Source: Rhyzopertha dominica (taxonomy: Eukaryota > Arthropoda > Insecta > Coleoptera > Bostrichidae). From it: DNA of 64,000 nucleotides. The stretch lies in NCBI GenBank assembly GCA_025024175.1, contig QCXZ01000053.1, positions 12,214,001 through 12,278,000 on the forward strand, given 5' to 3'. Under the pieces are notes generated by a model. The model was not told the DNA's origin and did no database searches. It saw only the letters and a program-made list of their open reading frames with translations. Positions 10,377 through 21,529 of the stretch are shown one piece after another. The translations under genes and the position numbers were made by a program. Each line of letters begins with the position of its first letter. The first letter of the stretch is position 1.

Positions 10377-12626
10377 TTAGATAGATACGACATAATCTTT
10401 CAAATAAACCGGTGGATTACGCACACGAGTCGGCCGCACGTATTCATGTTGAGGTATTTTTGGTACAACCACATTAGGTGACGGTTGATCATTCACTTCG
10501 CGCACTTCATCACTAATTGTCGCTTGTTGTGTTGACGGTTCTGGTAACTGTTGCTCTACGGCAGTTTCTCCTAGAAATTGCGGTTCAGCCCCTACTTTTC
10601 TACGTAGCTGGTCCACATGTCTTTTCATAATTCTGCCATCTTCTGCTTGTGTAATGTATGTGGCCGGTCCTACTCTTTCGATCACTTTTCCTGCTAGCCA
10701 CTTTTGATTACTAGTACAATTTCGAATGTACACTCCACCGCCTTCGCTCAGCTCCCTAAAGTTCTCCTTGTCACCCGTCTCTTTCTTGCTGATGTTATGT
10801 GGATGCAATTTATCTACAGGTGTTCGCAAGCGTCAACCCATTAACAGTTCACAAGGTGGCTTTCCAGTCCTTGCATGTGGTGTAGTATGCTGTTTAAATA
10901 GGTATCTTGCCAAATTTAGGTGTATATCCCCTTCTGGCAATCTTCCTAGATTCTTCTTCAGATCTTGCACCATTCTTTCGGCTTGCCCATTACTGGATGG
11001 ATGATACGGTGAAACAGTATTGAATTGGAAGTCTGCTTAACCCATCTGCATTACCGTGATTTTTTCCAGGTCTGTATTCCAACCTGTAATTGTAACCTCC
11101 CAAGAGTAAACTCCATCTCAGCATTCTTCGTGAAAGCATGTTTGGCATTGTTTTTTTCGGGTTGAAAATTCCCAATATAGGTTTGTGGTCTGTCATAGTG
11201 GTAAACTCCCTGCCTGAAATATACTGGTGAAAATGTTTAACCCCGTTAATTATTGACAACGTTTCCTTATCTAGCCGGCTGTAATTTCTTTCCGCTTGCC
11301 TCAATGTCCTAGATGTATAGGCAATTGGTCTCTCTCCCTTTTCATCTCGTGCTAAAACTGCTGCCACTCCATATGGTGAAGCATCACATGACATCACCAA
11401 TGGCTTTTCTGGGTCGTAATTTACCAGAAGAGTATCAGATCTTAGCAGCTTCTTCAAGTTATCAAAAACTTCTCGATGTTCCTCTGTCCAGTTCCAAGTA
11501 TTTTTGTTATCAAACAGTCTGTGTAGTTGCTCGGCAACCTTAGCTTTATATTTTAAAAACCTGTTGTAGAAATTTATAAGTCCAAGAAACGCCTGTAATT
11601 CTTGCTTGTTTTTTGGCTTTGGTGCTTCTTGAATAGCTTTCACTTTTCTTTCTGATGGTCGGATTCCTTCTTCAATTATTTTAAAACCTAAAATCTCTAG
11701 TTCTGTAGCCTTAAATCTGCACTTCCCTTTANTTACTGTCAACTGTGCTTTGTCCAATCTATGTAACACTTCTTCTAGTCTTCTGTAATGTTCCTGTTCT
11801 GTTTTACCTGCTATGAGTACATCATCTAAGTAAGCTGCAACTCCTGGTATATCAGCTAATAATTGATCCATGTATCTCTGGAAAATGCCGGGTGCTGATG
11901 AAACTCCGAATGCCAATCTTCTTACTTTATACAATCCTTTGTGGGTATTGATTGTTAAAATTTCTGCACTGGCTCATCCATTTTTAGCTGTTCATACGCC
12001 TGAGTTAAATCGAGCTTCGTAAAAAACTTGCCTAACCCCACTGTTGTCAATATTTCGTTANACGTTGGCAATGGATATGTATTCTTTTTCAATATAGGAT
12101 TTACCGTTACCCGATAGTCTCCACATATTCTTATACTTCCATCATGTTTCCTCACTGGAACTACCGGTGTTGCCCAACCTGAGTACTGTACCTTTCTAGA
12201 ATACCTTGCTCTTCCAGTTTCTTCAGTTCTTTTTCAACTGTTGCCTTGATTGCAAATGGTACTTGACGATGTTTTAAAAATCTCTTGCTCGCATTCTCTT
12301 CTAACTCTAGATGGACTACCATATTTTTTGCTTCCTTTATTTTGTCACTAAATACCTCCTTAAACCTGTCACATAGTTCTTTAATTTCATCCTTCTGCCC
12401 TGTAATAACATTTACACCATAAATCGCAATTCCTAATGGTCCAAACCAGTTCCGTCCCATCAAATTTGATCCTGCTCCTTCTACTACTAACAATGGTAAC
12501 CGGCAACATCGCTTTTTGAAGCGAACCATTGCCCTTGCTTGTCCTGCTACCTATAATAGTTCTGTCGACCAAGTCTGCAACCTGACATCTGTCCTTGATA
12601 GTTTTGGTTTCCCTATCTTCATCCAT
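10377..12626 (-). pseudogene. pol: Gypsy I pol: protease, RT, RNase H, partial integrase
   Basis: Polyprotein pieces on the minus strand in three frames. An aspartic protease begins near 12672 with MEVDSGAACSII. An N-terminal RT segment lies at 12161-12529. RT continues at 11955-12155 ([14 protein letters not shown], then LDLTQAYEQL) and 10990-11934, with the catalytic YLDDVL followed by RNase H (SCDASPYGVAAVLARD, then TDHKPILGIF). The RNase H end NADGLSRLP joins directly to TVSPYHPSSNGQAERMVQDL. That places the end of the integrase core straight after RNase H and shows deletion of the integrase HHCC domain and its first two catalytic aspartates. The integrase C-terminal region (10377-10829) ends at the LTR. 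Two Ns occur within RT. Confidence 0.85.
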
Positions 12627-12663
12627 GTTGTCCTATTAATGATACTGCATGCGGCACCAGAGT

Positions 12664-13529
12664 CTACTTCCATAGACTAACTATTGTAACTATTGCCATG
12701 AATTTTTCAGTGGTGTCTTCTGATTCCACATAATTTAGGTCATATAAATTAACTTCTTCGGTCGCAGATTCTTCTGTTTCTTCTACAGCATGCACCTGCT
12801 TTCTTTTTTCTTTTACTTGTACTTGTGATTTCATTTTTTCACTTATTCTCTTTCTTTCAATGTCCTTTTTCTTTTTAAAACAAACTTGTTTCATATGTCC
12901 TTTCCTACCACAGCAGAAACACTCTGTATCTTTATGATGGCAATCATCTGGGCTGTGCAACAAGGTTTCTGCGATCTGTTTGAGTTATCCACCTTAAGTA
13001 CTTCTGTTCTTATCTTCAAACTGTCTACGTTCTTCTGTGCTGTCTCTGTGGCTATAGCTATCTCATATGCTCTCTTGGAGGTCAAATTCGGTTCCGTGAA
13101 CAATTTCTATTGAATATTATCATTGTAAATTCCACATACCAATCTATCCCTTAACATGTTGTCCAATTCCTTGAAATTACAATTTTCACTGAGCTTCTGT
13201 AACGCAGCTACATATTCTGCAATGGATTCATTTTTTGACTGTATCCTTCTGTTGAAGTTGAATCGCTGGATGATTTCATTAGGTGCTGGATTGAAATGTG
13301 AGTCCTTCAATGTTGACGGAGTTACAAGAGATCGTGCCACATCATAAGTTGTTTCCCCCACAGCTGTTAAAAATACTGCTTTTTTATTTGTATGTTCTGT
13401 AATATTGTTAGCCGCGAAATAGAATTCCATTCGCTCTTTGTACGTACGCCATGCTGTCTGTGTATTGTATTCCGGTAATTGCCCAAACACCAGGCCCCTG
13501 TTTCCCTTACTTCCGTCAGGTGCTGTCAT
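12664..13529 (-). pseudogene. gag: Gypsy I gag
   Basis: Structural protein of the retrotransposon particle. The N-terminal part (13107-13529) starts MTAPDGSKGNRGLVFGQLPE and ends at a stop at 13107. The next piece is open to about 12891 in another frame. Then comes a CCHC zinc knuckle, CFCCGRKGHMKQVC (about 12880-12921), followed by a lysine-rich and acidic tail down to 12664, next to the protease. Stops and at least two frame changes interrupt it. Confidence 0.75.
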
Positions 13530-13579
13530 ATTTCTACCTTATTCTGTGACGTTAATTACCCTCGTCGCCAATTCTTTTA

Positions 13580-13721
13580 TGTTTGTTGCCCGTTTAACAA
13601 TAACTCCTTTGTAAGAAACATTTTACTGCTCTCAATCTGGTAAGATACAACTTAATAATATTAACTATTGTCAATATGACAGTTTTCCACATTCCATTCC
13701 CCTGTTGCCAAATACAATACA
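13580..13721 (-). repeat. 5' LTR of Gypsy I
   Basis: Direct repeat of 10218-10359. Its inner side adjoins the primer-binding-like motif. Confidence 0.85.
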
Positions 13722-15053
13722 TAATAATATTATGGAATACTAATATTGTTTTATGGTATAATACATATTTTTTTTAATTATTATTGATGTTACTGTTGTA
13801 AATAAATGAATATTATTATTGTGTTATTATTATCGTTTTACCCCTGTATCTCATAAATTAGATGTACAATTTTTTAAATCTAATTTGACTGTAATAATGC
13901 ACCTCGTGTGTAAGTGTATAAGAATATTATTTCCAATTTTAGCATATGCCTGCAAAATGCTTTATCGATATCGAGCATTAAATCCACTAAGAAGTCTTGC
14001 TTAATTTTGACATTATTAAAAACAATCACTAATACCTACACAATACTTCGCCATGAATGTATTACTACTGGTAATCTACACATGACATAATCAAACATAT
14101 TTTTATTTTGTTACTTACATTAATAATTGGAACTTCTTATAATATAAACGTACGCAGAATTTCCAAAACCTTTAATCTCATTCATTACATTCTGATATGG
14201 TCTTGTCAAACTTAAAAAAATAATCCTTGAAAACAAGTATATCGAGCTAATTTTATTTTTTTTTCACTGTCTTAATATACATATATGCTAAATATCCTCC
14301 TTAGGAATATGCATTATTTTACTGAATTAATCGTCTCCAAGCAAAAACAAACAACTCCGGAGGTGCTTATCGCAGCGGTAACCGAAACGACAGCAAATAA
14401 GAAATCTCCATGACACAACCACCTAACACGTGATCACCTACAGATCAAAAAAAAATTGCAGTAAAAGTAAATGCATGTAGACTGATGATGGTTGTCCTTT
14501 GCAGGTATCCCATTTGATTGCTTCTTGGCTTTACTTCTAAATGATTTTATAATTACTCGATGGGCAGAATTTTGTAGTTGCACTATTGAGATTCGACTTT
14601 GAAATCTATTCAGCTAAAATTATTTCTGCTGAAACATAACGCTTAAGTGGCTTGGAATTTATTTCAGCAGCTTAGAACAGAACATCACAGCCCATGTGTC
14701 TTATTTTAAGGCGTAATTCAGATCAGCCACTTATTAGTGGTTGGTGAGTTGGTGTATATACTACTGCATCATTATTACACTCTACATGTTTGTGAAGGCA
14801 CTTTTGGGAGTTTAAATTTTAAGCGCTTTGTACAAACATGCAGCTCAGCAGCTAACAAACTACCACTTGCGGCAAAATACCTACTATGTTTCCTTTGAAT
14901 TTCATTACTGAACTAAACTGCATACCTTTAATTATGGTACTCATAATCGTTGTCTGAATTAAATCAGACAACGCTATAGCGTATTGCAAGGTATTACACG
15001 TGCATTACGACATGTCAGGTAATAATCACTCTCAGTTCATGACATATCAGTCT
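13722..15053. other. No gene seen
   Basis: AT-rich non-coding sequence with short A/T runs. No transposon protein, structural RNA or clear repeat was recognised. Confidence 0.5.
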
Positions 15054-18014
15054 CAATTGAAGATACGAGTGGATGTAGATGTTATGTTACATTTTTTCTG
15101 AAAATCCATATTTGCCATGGATGAAGGTGTTAAGTCTCGAACTGAAACATAACACCATCAGAAACGTGTAATATTAAACATAGAGGTTTTAGCCGTCGAT
15201 GAAGGTGTTATGTTACAAAACTTTTCGTTTTAAAATGAAAGTAGGTGTTATGTGCCGTTAACACCTTCTTCAATAACAATCCAAAAGATTTTGATGTTAG
15301 CAATACGGAAGAAAGCGTTATGTACTGAACATAACACCTTCATCCGCGTCAACGTCAATTTAATAATGAAGTTGTCACATGGTTAGCTCTGAGTTGCTAG
15401 TTGTTTGGTCGGTCGGCAGAACAAACCTTATGATTTTTATCTTATTTATTGTAAACTAATCACCTAAGCTGGTACGAAATGGGCTCGAGGGGGAAGAAAA
15501 TGATAAGTTTAGTGGCGAATCAATTAAATTATACAGAACCTAACCATTCTGAAGAAGTGCCTTTATATCATAACCTCAAACCATTGGCTTTGGAAATCTC
15601 AAATAAAGGTAAGTTAAAAATTTTGTATTTTTATTTGATATAAAAAAAACTGTGTGTGGGAGGGTGTGTGTGTGTGTGTATGTGGTATTAAAATTTACAG
15701 CTGTGTAATTTTTAATATTTGGATTACGTTTTACTATTTAAAGCGGTTACGAGTACCTACATAAATGTACTTATGTCTAAATTTACAATTATTTTATAAC
15801 ATTGCAAGAGTCCCGTGCAATATCATTCTCATTGTTACAGAAAACCAAACATCGTCAAATTCTTGTACATTGTTTACTATTACAAATGTGGAAGATGTTG
15901 AAGAGAGAACTATTCACACTTTTCAAATTGCTCAAAATACAGAAAATACTATTGGAGAGAAAAATGTTCAAAATCTTCAACCAGGTAGTAAAAAACGAAA
16001 ACAATTTCGTTCTGAAGAAAAGACCTCAAGAAAACGAAAACGCATACCAGAAACGTGGAAAAAAAATGCAGCAGCCTTGGCAAGAGATAGAGGTGAGGAG
16101 TATGTATCCTACAAAAATACAGTTGTTCCAGCAAAGAAACCTAAAGAAGGGGTTCTCTGTCGGGGAAAATGCAGACTTCAATGTGGATCGCGTTTTAATG
16201 AAAAAGATAGAGCAGCATGTCTAGAACAATTTAACAAAATTGATGTTAATGCAAAAAACGCTTTGCTCTTTAAGAGTATTATTAAAAAACCTGTAGTGAG
16301 AGTGCGGAAAGGTGCAAAGAAACATAAAAGTGCGTCATATTCGTATACTGTTACAAAAGATTCCATCACTAAACAAGTACGCAAGGAAGCTTTCTGTGCC
16401 TTGTATCAAATTGGTCGAAAAAAGGTTAATATTATTAAAAGTCGAATACAGAGGGGGACACCACTCCAACAGGCCTCATAAAATGGACGAACAAGTTCGA
16501 CAAAATATCATAGATCACATAAAAACATTTCCAGCAGAAGAATCACATTATTCTAGGAACAAAAATCCGTTTAAAAAATATCTTTCTCCCCTATTGAACC
16601 AGAGTAAAATGTATGAACTCTATATACACCAATGTAACCAACAAAACTTACCAGAAAAGTTCAATATAAAGAAGAGTTCGTATTCAAAAGTTTTTTCAAC
16701 AGAGTTCAATTTATCTTTTGGGTACCCTAAAATGACACTTGTAGCTTGTGTGATGCTGGCAAGTCCAATCATGAACATGAGGAAAATTATCGTACAGCAA
16801 TTGAACTTCAAAAAAGTGATAAAACTAAAGTACGAGAGTCTCCCACCATGGCATTTATTACCATAGACTTGCAGCAGACGATGCCCCTTCCAAAGTTAAC
16901 CACGTCGAAAGCCTTTTATTTAAGGCAAATGTGGTTCTATAACTTTGGTGTCCATATAATTGCCAAAAACGTGGAACGAACAACATTTTGTACATGGACA
17001 GAAGATATGGCTGGTCGCGGAAGTTCTGAAATTTGCAGTTGTCTACTTCGATGTATTGAAGTTGATGATGAACTCAGAGAAAAGGACCACCTAATTGTTT
17101 GGTCTGATTCGTGTGGTGGGCAAAATAAAAATTTTTCAATAATTTGCCTTTATCAATACTTAATACTAAAAGGTTATTTCCGCACAATTGATCATAAGTT
17201 TCCAGAAGTAGGGCACACATATTTAGATTCCGACAGGGATTTCGGTAGAATCGAGAAGGTTCTACGCAAACATGACACCATATTGGTGCCGGACCAATAC
17301 AGGGAAATAATTGCAAAGAGCCATAAGAAAAATCTAGTGGTGAACATAGATCAACATTTCCGAAAAGTAGACAATATTGCTAAAGACTTTAGACTGTATA
17401 ACAGAAAAAAAGACGAACTTAATGAAAATATAAGATTTAGAGACGGAATTAAATGGATTAGGATGGAAGAATATTGTTCTTATCTCTACAAAGAATCATA
17501 TGATGAAATGATGCGCTTTAGAAAAGTTAATATACTTAAACAAAAATCCATTACGCAACAACCTGNCCCAATCCAACTTGAAAGATTTACAGAAAAATAT
17601 GGCACCATAGCTGATAAGAAAAAGGCAAACCTCATTGAACAAATGCCGTTTATAAAAGAAGAATATCGTTATTTCTATGAAAACATTGTAAATAATTAGT
17701 ATTTTATTAACACTTAGTACATATTATATATAATAAAGGCATTTCTTTGAAAATCTGGGCCTTTTATTTTCTGACTGATCCGTATGGATGAAGTTGTTAT
17801 GTAAAATGTTACGATAATTATTATTTTCAAAACATACTTTTAATTAATTTGATACTGTTCACACATATTTTACAACTATTAGTTACCATTTAGTTTATTA
17901 ATAATTATTATTTGCGTTACATTAAGAAAGTTCCAGACTTAAAACTTTAACCTAAATTTACTAAACTATTCAATTATGTAACATAACACCTTCATCTACT
18001 CATGTCTTCAATTG
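15054..18014 (+). mobile_element. TIR element with a DUF7869-like gene and subterminal repeats
   Basis: The ends form inverted repeats of about 38 bp. CAATTGAAGA at 15054, followed by a GAGT-GATG-TGTTATGTTACAT pattern, is matched in reverse complement at 17975-18014. Inside the ends, the motif GATGAAGGTGTTATGTT or its reverse complement recurs. Copies or near copies lie near 15073, 15119, 15147, 15197, 15237, 15258, 15307, 15328, 17786 and 17978. This arrangement is typical of transposase-binding arrays in DNA transposons. The single gene inside (15479-17699) has two frameshifts. I could not identify the target duplication, and the exact terminus may extend a few bases outward. The superfamily is not one I can name. 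Confidence 0.65.
15479..17699 (+). pseudogene. DUF7869-like candidate transposase, two frameshifts
   Basis: Two exons. Exon 1 runs from ATG 15479 to 15608 and is followed by GTAAGT. Exon 2 begins after TTACAG at 15839, and joining them keeps phase (NK then ENQTSS). Visible in order: a basic KKRKQF and RKRKR region; a cysteine cluster CRGKCRLQCGSRF; a block ending at RIQRG near 16458; then, in the next frame, HIKTFPAEESHYSRNK and SFGYPK; then, in a third frame, CSLCDAGKSNHEHEE; then VWSDSCGGQNKNFSIICLYQ (about 17097-17156) and FPEVGHTYLDSDRDFGRIEK (about 17203-17260), ending in TAG at 17699. The acidic residues in the last two blocks resemble an RNase H-fold DDE core. Frameshifts lie near 16460-16485 and near 16730. 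Genes of this type are abundant in insects and uncharacterised. The role as transposase is inferred from the flanking repeats. Confidence 0.65.
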
Positions 18015-18139
18015 TGAGGTTAAGTATGGTAAGGCTTAGTTTTCATCCAGTCAGTACATCTGGCATCGATGAAGACAAGTGACATCACACTAAAACATGA
18101 CGTAACTTTAAGCTTATAAAAATTCCACTGTAGGTATGT

Positions 18140-18346
18140 ATGCCTAAGAGCTGTTGCGTGCCCGGGTGCCAGGCAAATTATTATAAGGGCGAATATGTAT
18201 CCGTTATTACTTTCCCAAACGATAAAATGAAACAAGAACTATGGAGAAAGAAAATTCCTCGTGATGACTTAATTGTTACAAAAAATACGGTCGTTTGCAT
18301 GAAGCATTTTTCTGCAGAGTTTGTAATAAACGAAACGCCCAGATAG
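18140..18346 (+). pseudogene. THAP domain of a P-type transposase
   Basis: The open frame from ATG 18140 encodes MPKSCCVPGCQANYYKGEY, then ITFP, W near residue 35 and VVCMKHF, i.e. the C2-CH zinc-coordinating pattern of the THAP DNA-binding domain. It ends at TAG 18346. The following frame continues with ADGAYPSIFPGLPKYL (about 18380-18425), a linker typical of P-type transposases, so the stop and a frameshift have split one gene. The transposase body follows at 18890. Confidence 0.7.
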
Positions 18347-18889
18347 TTCTGAATTAATTGTTCCCCGAAAAAAAATGGCTTAGCAGATGGTGCTTATCCG
18401 TCAATTTTTCCTGGTTTGCCAAAATATTTAACAACAACTCCCTCACACAACGTGCCGATTCATATTTTAGAAAACGAAAATTCTTCGAGCGGGAAAATAT
18501 AAATAATGAATGGCTCCAGAATGATATTATTAATGACGGAACGAAATTTTAGCAAATTTTTCTAAAGTTAACCATAGGGACTGGATCGTACAAAGCACTG
18601 ACAACTATTTACTTTTTTTTTAATTGACTTTCATAACAATCCAACCACTTGCAAGACGGTAATTGTTGAGAATAATTTGATAACGATAAATGCTACTTTT
18701 AGTTTTATTAATGAACAGTTGATACTGTGTTCTTCCAAACAGGTAAGATATTCGCCCGAATACTTACAACTATCCTGTTCCATTTTTTTCTCATTTCCTT
18801 CAGCATACAGATTTTTGAGGGAGCTGAATGTATTTATTTTACCATACCCAAACCCACTTAAAAACATTTAATTTGTCAAATATTGGTAC

Positions 18890-20192
18890 AAACATGAATA
18901 GTTCATTGAAAAAATACCTGCAGCAGAGAAGTTCCAGCTTTCAACCACACGAAAGGCTCGTGTCGTTGTTGCTTGATGAAATATGTGTTAAGCCAAATAT
19001 TATTTACGAATCAAATAAAGTTATAAGAGTCGCTAATAATTCGTCAGAGATAGCAGCAGCTACAACAATCCAGACGTTTATGATAAAATCTCTGCTGTCC
19101 AACAACAAGAATTTTGTGGCACTAATACCAGTGAAGAAACTAGAAAGCAGTTTTTTATATGACTCAACTCTTAAGGTTCTAAATTTACTCCACGAAACAG
19201 GGTACGAAGTTGTTTCCATTGTAACAGACAATAATAAAGTAAATGTAAAGTTATTTACGTTATTATGTCGTAGTGACAATATACAGTCTTGTGTGCAAAG
19301 CCCATTCGTCGCTAGTAAACAAATATTCTTACTTTTTGACACAGTACATATAATAAAGAATTTAAGAAATAATTGGATCAATGAAAATGCGAAAACATTT
19401 ATATGTCCCTCAGTTAATGATTATGAAACTGCAAAAACAAGTCGCTTCACTGATATTCGAAAAGTATATGAACATCAAAAGCTTTCCATAAAAAAATATG
19501 AGCCTGTTTCGACATATAAAGTTTGTTTTCCGAATGCATTAGAACGACAAAATGTTAAACATGCACTACAAATATTTGATGCGAAAACCATAGCTGCAAT
19601 TAATTGCTTGTCACATGTTTTTGATCATGACTCTTCTGGTACATCAGAATGGTTGAAAATTATTAGACGGTGGTGGCAAACAGTATATGTTAAACATTCT
19701 TATAAAGGTGTCCATCTGAGAGATGTATATGCAGAACCAATACGCAATTTAGATCAAGAAAACGCTCAGTACAGGTCGACAGATATAGCTTTGCGGGTCG
19801 GGTGCAAAATATTTCAAAGGAAACAAAGAACTGAAGATGGACAACAAGGAAGCGTTTCAACACCAAATAAGAAGCGGAAGAAGACTGCAAACAAGACTGA
19901 ATTGGATCATTTTGACATGGGGATTCTCCGACGGTTTATAATTAATTTCTATACTACAGAGAAAAAGGTTCACACTTTGAAACAAATTCATAAAAAGTTC
20001 ATGGAAGACAACGATTACAAAGATTCTCGAGAAAGTATTCGAATTATTTTGCAAAAAATGGGTTTTCGTTGGGTGAAAACAAGAACAAACAGGTGGGTGA
20101 GGTGGGTATTTCCTACTCGAAACTTAGATATTCTCAAAACTCATCGTGTATTATCGAAACCAGTCCATATTGTTTGGAAATGTTCAAATTAA
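18890..20192 (+). pseudogene. P-type transposase fused in frame to an IS630 exon
   Basis: A single unbroken frame runs to TAA at 20192. From about 18940 it matches P-superfamily transposases: VSLLLDEICVKP, then IVTDNNKVNVKLFTLLC (catalytic aspartate region), then LLFDTVHIIKNLRNNW, then the segment preceding the GTP-binding insertion. At about 19810-19850 the P homology ends and the same frame continues with KKRKKTANKTELDHFDMGI, IHKKFMEDNDYKDSRESIRI and LQKMGFRWVKTRTN. This is the helix-turn-helix part of the IS630-type family seen at 8.9-10.1 kb. The tail after about 20100 matches neither. The upstream THAP exon (18140) is separated by stops. An in-frame fusion 1.3 kb long without stops is unusual in this decayed neighbourhood. 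Confidence 0.6.
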
Positions 20193-20239
20193 TGGAAACA
20201 GGGTCTTAGTTTTGCTAAATACAGCCGTGGTTGAACAAA

Positions 20240-21190
20240 ATTTGTGCAAGCACTCTTATTGATAGTAAAGATTGTTCAGAAACAATTTGCCACGGAACTG
20301 AATGACTTGCCAAAAGTTAAGGCTATACACATAAAGAGCAATCTACTAAGTTTGACACCATTTTCAGACTGCCAAAGTATCATAAGGGTAGGTGGTAGAC
20401 AGCAGTTTTCGAAATTTTTCTATAATAAACACCACCCCACGTTATTGCCAAAAAGTTACCTTTACTACAGACTTAATATTTCAATACGAACGCATTAAAT
20501 TGCTACATGCTGGATCTATGCTTTTGGTAAGTTCAGTAAGAGAAAAGTTCTGGCCTATTTCAGCAAAATTTGGCTAAAAGGACAGTTAGACAATGTAGAA
20601 CTTGCTTCAGATATAATGCTCAATCGAAAGCAGCAATAATGGATTCTTTACCAGCTTCAAGGATTTGTATAGCTCCAGTATTTCATTCAACTGGTGTAGA
20701 TTATGCAGGTCCATATCTAATTAAGGACAGAGTAGGAAGAGGAAATAAAACAACAAAATGTTATATTTGTTTATTTATTTGTTTCTCTACTAAGGCTATA
20801 CACTTGGAAGTAGTAACTGGTCTCACCACAAATACATTCATTGCTACATTAAAAAGATTTATCGCTCGCAGACGAAAACCGCTGCATATTTTTCTGATTA
20901 TGACAAAAATTTCATTGAAGCTAAGAATGAGCTCTCCAATCTTCCACAGTTTATTCGAACCTACAATAAAGCTGTTGCAGAAGGTATAATTTGGCATATG
21001 ATTCTACCAAAGTCACCTAATTTTGGAGGCCTATGGGAGGCAAGGATCAAAAATACGAAACATACATATGAAAAGAATATTAAAACAATATTTCGTTGAC
21101 TTACGAAGAGTTTTCTAAATTACTCAACTCAAGTCGATTCTAAATTCACGGCCATTAACCCAATTAACCTATGTTCCAAACCATACCGAA
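20240..21190 (+). pseudogene. BEL/Pao pol remnant (integrase)
   Basis: Plus-strand pieces in several frames match BEL/Pao polyproteins. LTPFSDCQSIIRVGGR (about 20355-20400) precedes the integrase zinc region. Then come REKFWPIS (about 20540), CRTCFRYNAQSKAAIMDSLP, HSTGVDYAGPYLIKDR (first catalytic aspartate, about 20695) and IHLEVVTGLTTNTFIATLK (about 20800-20860). After a frame change there is FIEAKNELSNLPQFIRTYNK and SPNFGGLWEARIK (about 21010-21055), then LNSRPLTQLTYVPN (about 21140). Upstream RT, RNase H and LTRs are missing, so this is a fragment. Confidence 0.75.
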
Positions 21191-21352
21191 CTATATTGTC
21201 GGTTCCTTTATATTGATGTTGGGGAATATGGCAATCAAAGTGATGGAGAAATATTTGCGGCTAATAGTCCTCTTAAGGCTTTCACGGCCTGTGTTGGATG
21301 TGGTGATGACTTCTGTTTTGTAGTGGTCCAAGGTCCCTCTTTCTTCTCATAC

Positions 21353-21384
21353 GTTTCGCTGCTCTTCGCTGGCAGCATCTTCAG
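21353..21384 (-). ncRNA. Candidate hammerhead ribozyme core
   Basis: On the minus strand the order is CTGAAGA (fits CUGANGA), a short stem TGCT / AGCA with an internal loop, and then GAAAC. These are the conserved core elements of hammerhead ribozymes, which are known from Penelope-like elements. Helix I and the cleavage site were not verified. Confidence 0.4.
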
Positions 21385-21453
21385 TGATGTTCAGGTTTGG
21401 CTGGTGTAATCTGCACTGTTCAGATCGCACCAGCCAAACCTGAACATCACTGA
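21381..21453. repeat. Perfect 26-bp inverted repeat
   Basis: 21381-21406 and 21428-21453 are exact reverse complements separated by 21 nt. The sequence could arise where two copies of the same element end meet head to head. Confidence 0.85.
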
Positions 21454-21529
21454 CGATACATATTATATTATATATTCCTTATGTTTTGTAAGGTGATAAA
21501 GCTTATCCTTCAAGAACTTATTTAAAGAG

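Larger units (their letters stand above)
10218..13721 (-). mobile_element. Gypsy-type LTR retrotransposon I, internally deleted
   Basis: Two direct LTR copies of about 142 bp (10218-10359 and 13580-13721), nearly identical and running TG to CA, flank gag and pol coded on the minus strand. Next to the left (3') LTR is a polypurine tract on the minus strand (AAGAAGGGAGGAA, about 10363-10380). Next to the right (5') LTR, the minus strand reads TTGGCGACGAGGG, a primer-binding-site-like sequence shared with the Gypsy at 23-26 kb. The LTR matches can be extended a few bases on each side (TTTTATG and ACATAA), so the exact borders are uncertain. No clear target duplication was found. Several stops and a large integrase deletion make it non-autonomous. 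Confidence 0.85.
21270..21460 (-). mobile_element. Penelope-like element terminus with hammerhead-like core
   Basis: Read on the minus strand, the segment contains a CTGAAGA ... GCGAAACG arrangement, then a stretch rich in GACC and CACGACGCC-like words ending in GGCCGTGAAAGCC, the kind of sequence found at Penelope-like element ends. It is followed (plus strand) by a perfect 26-bp palindrome. Coding parts of a Penelope-like element occur separately at 44.6-46.1 kb. Confidence 0.45.
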
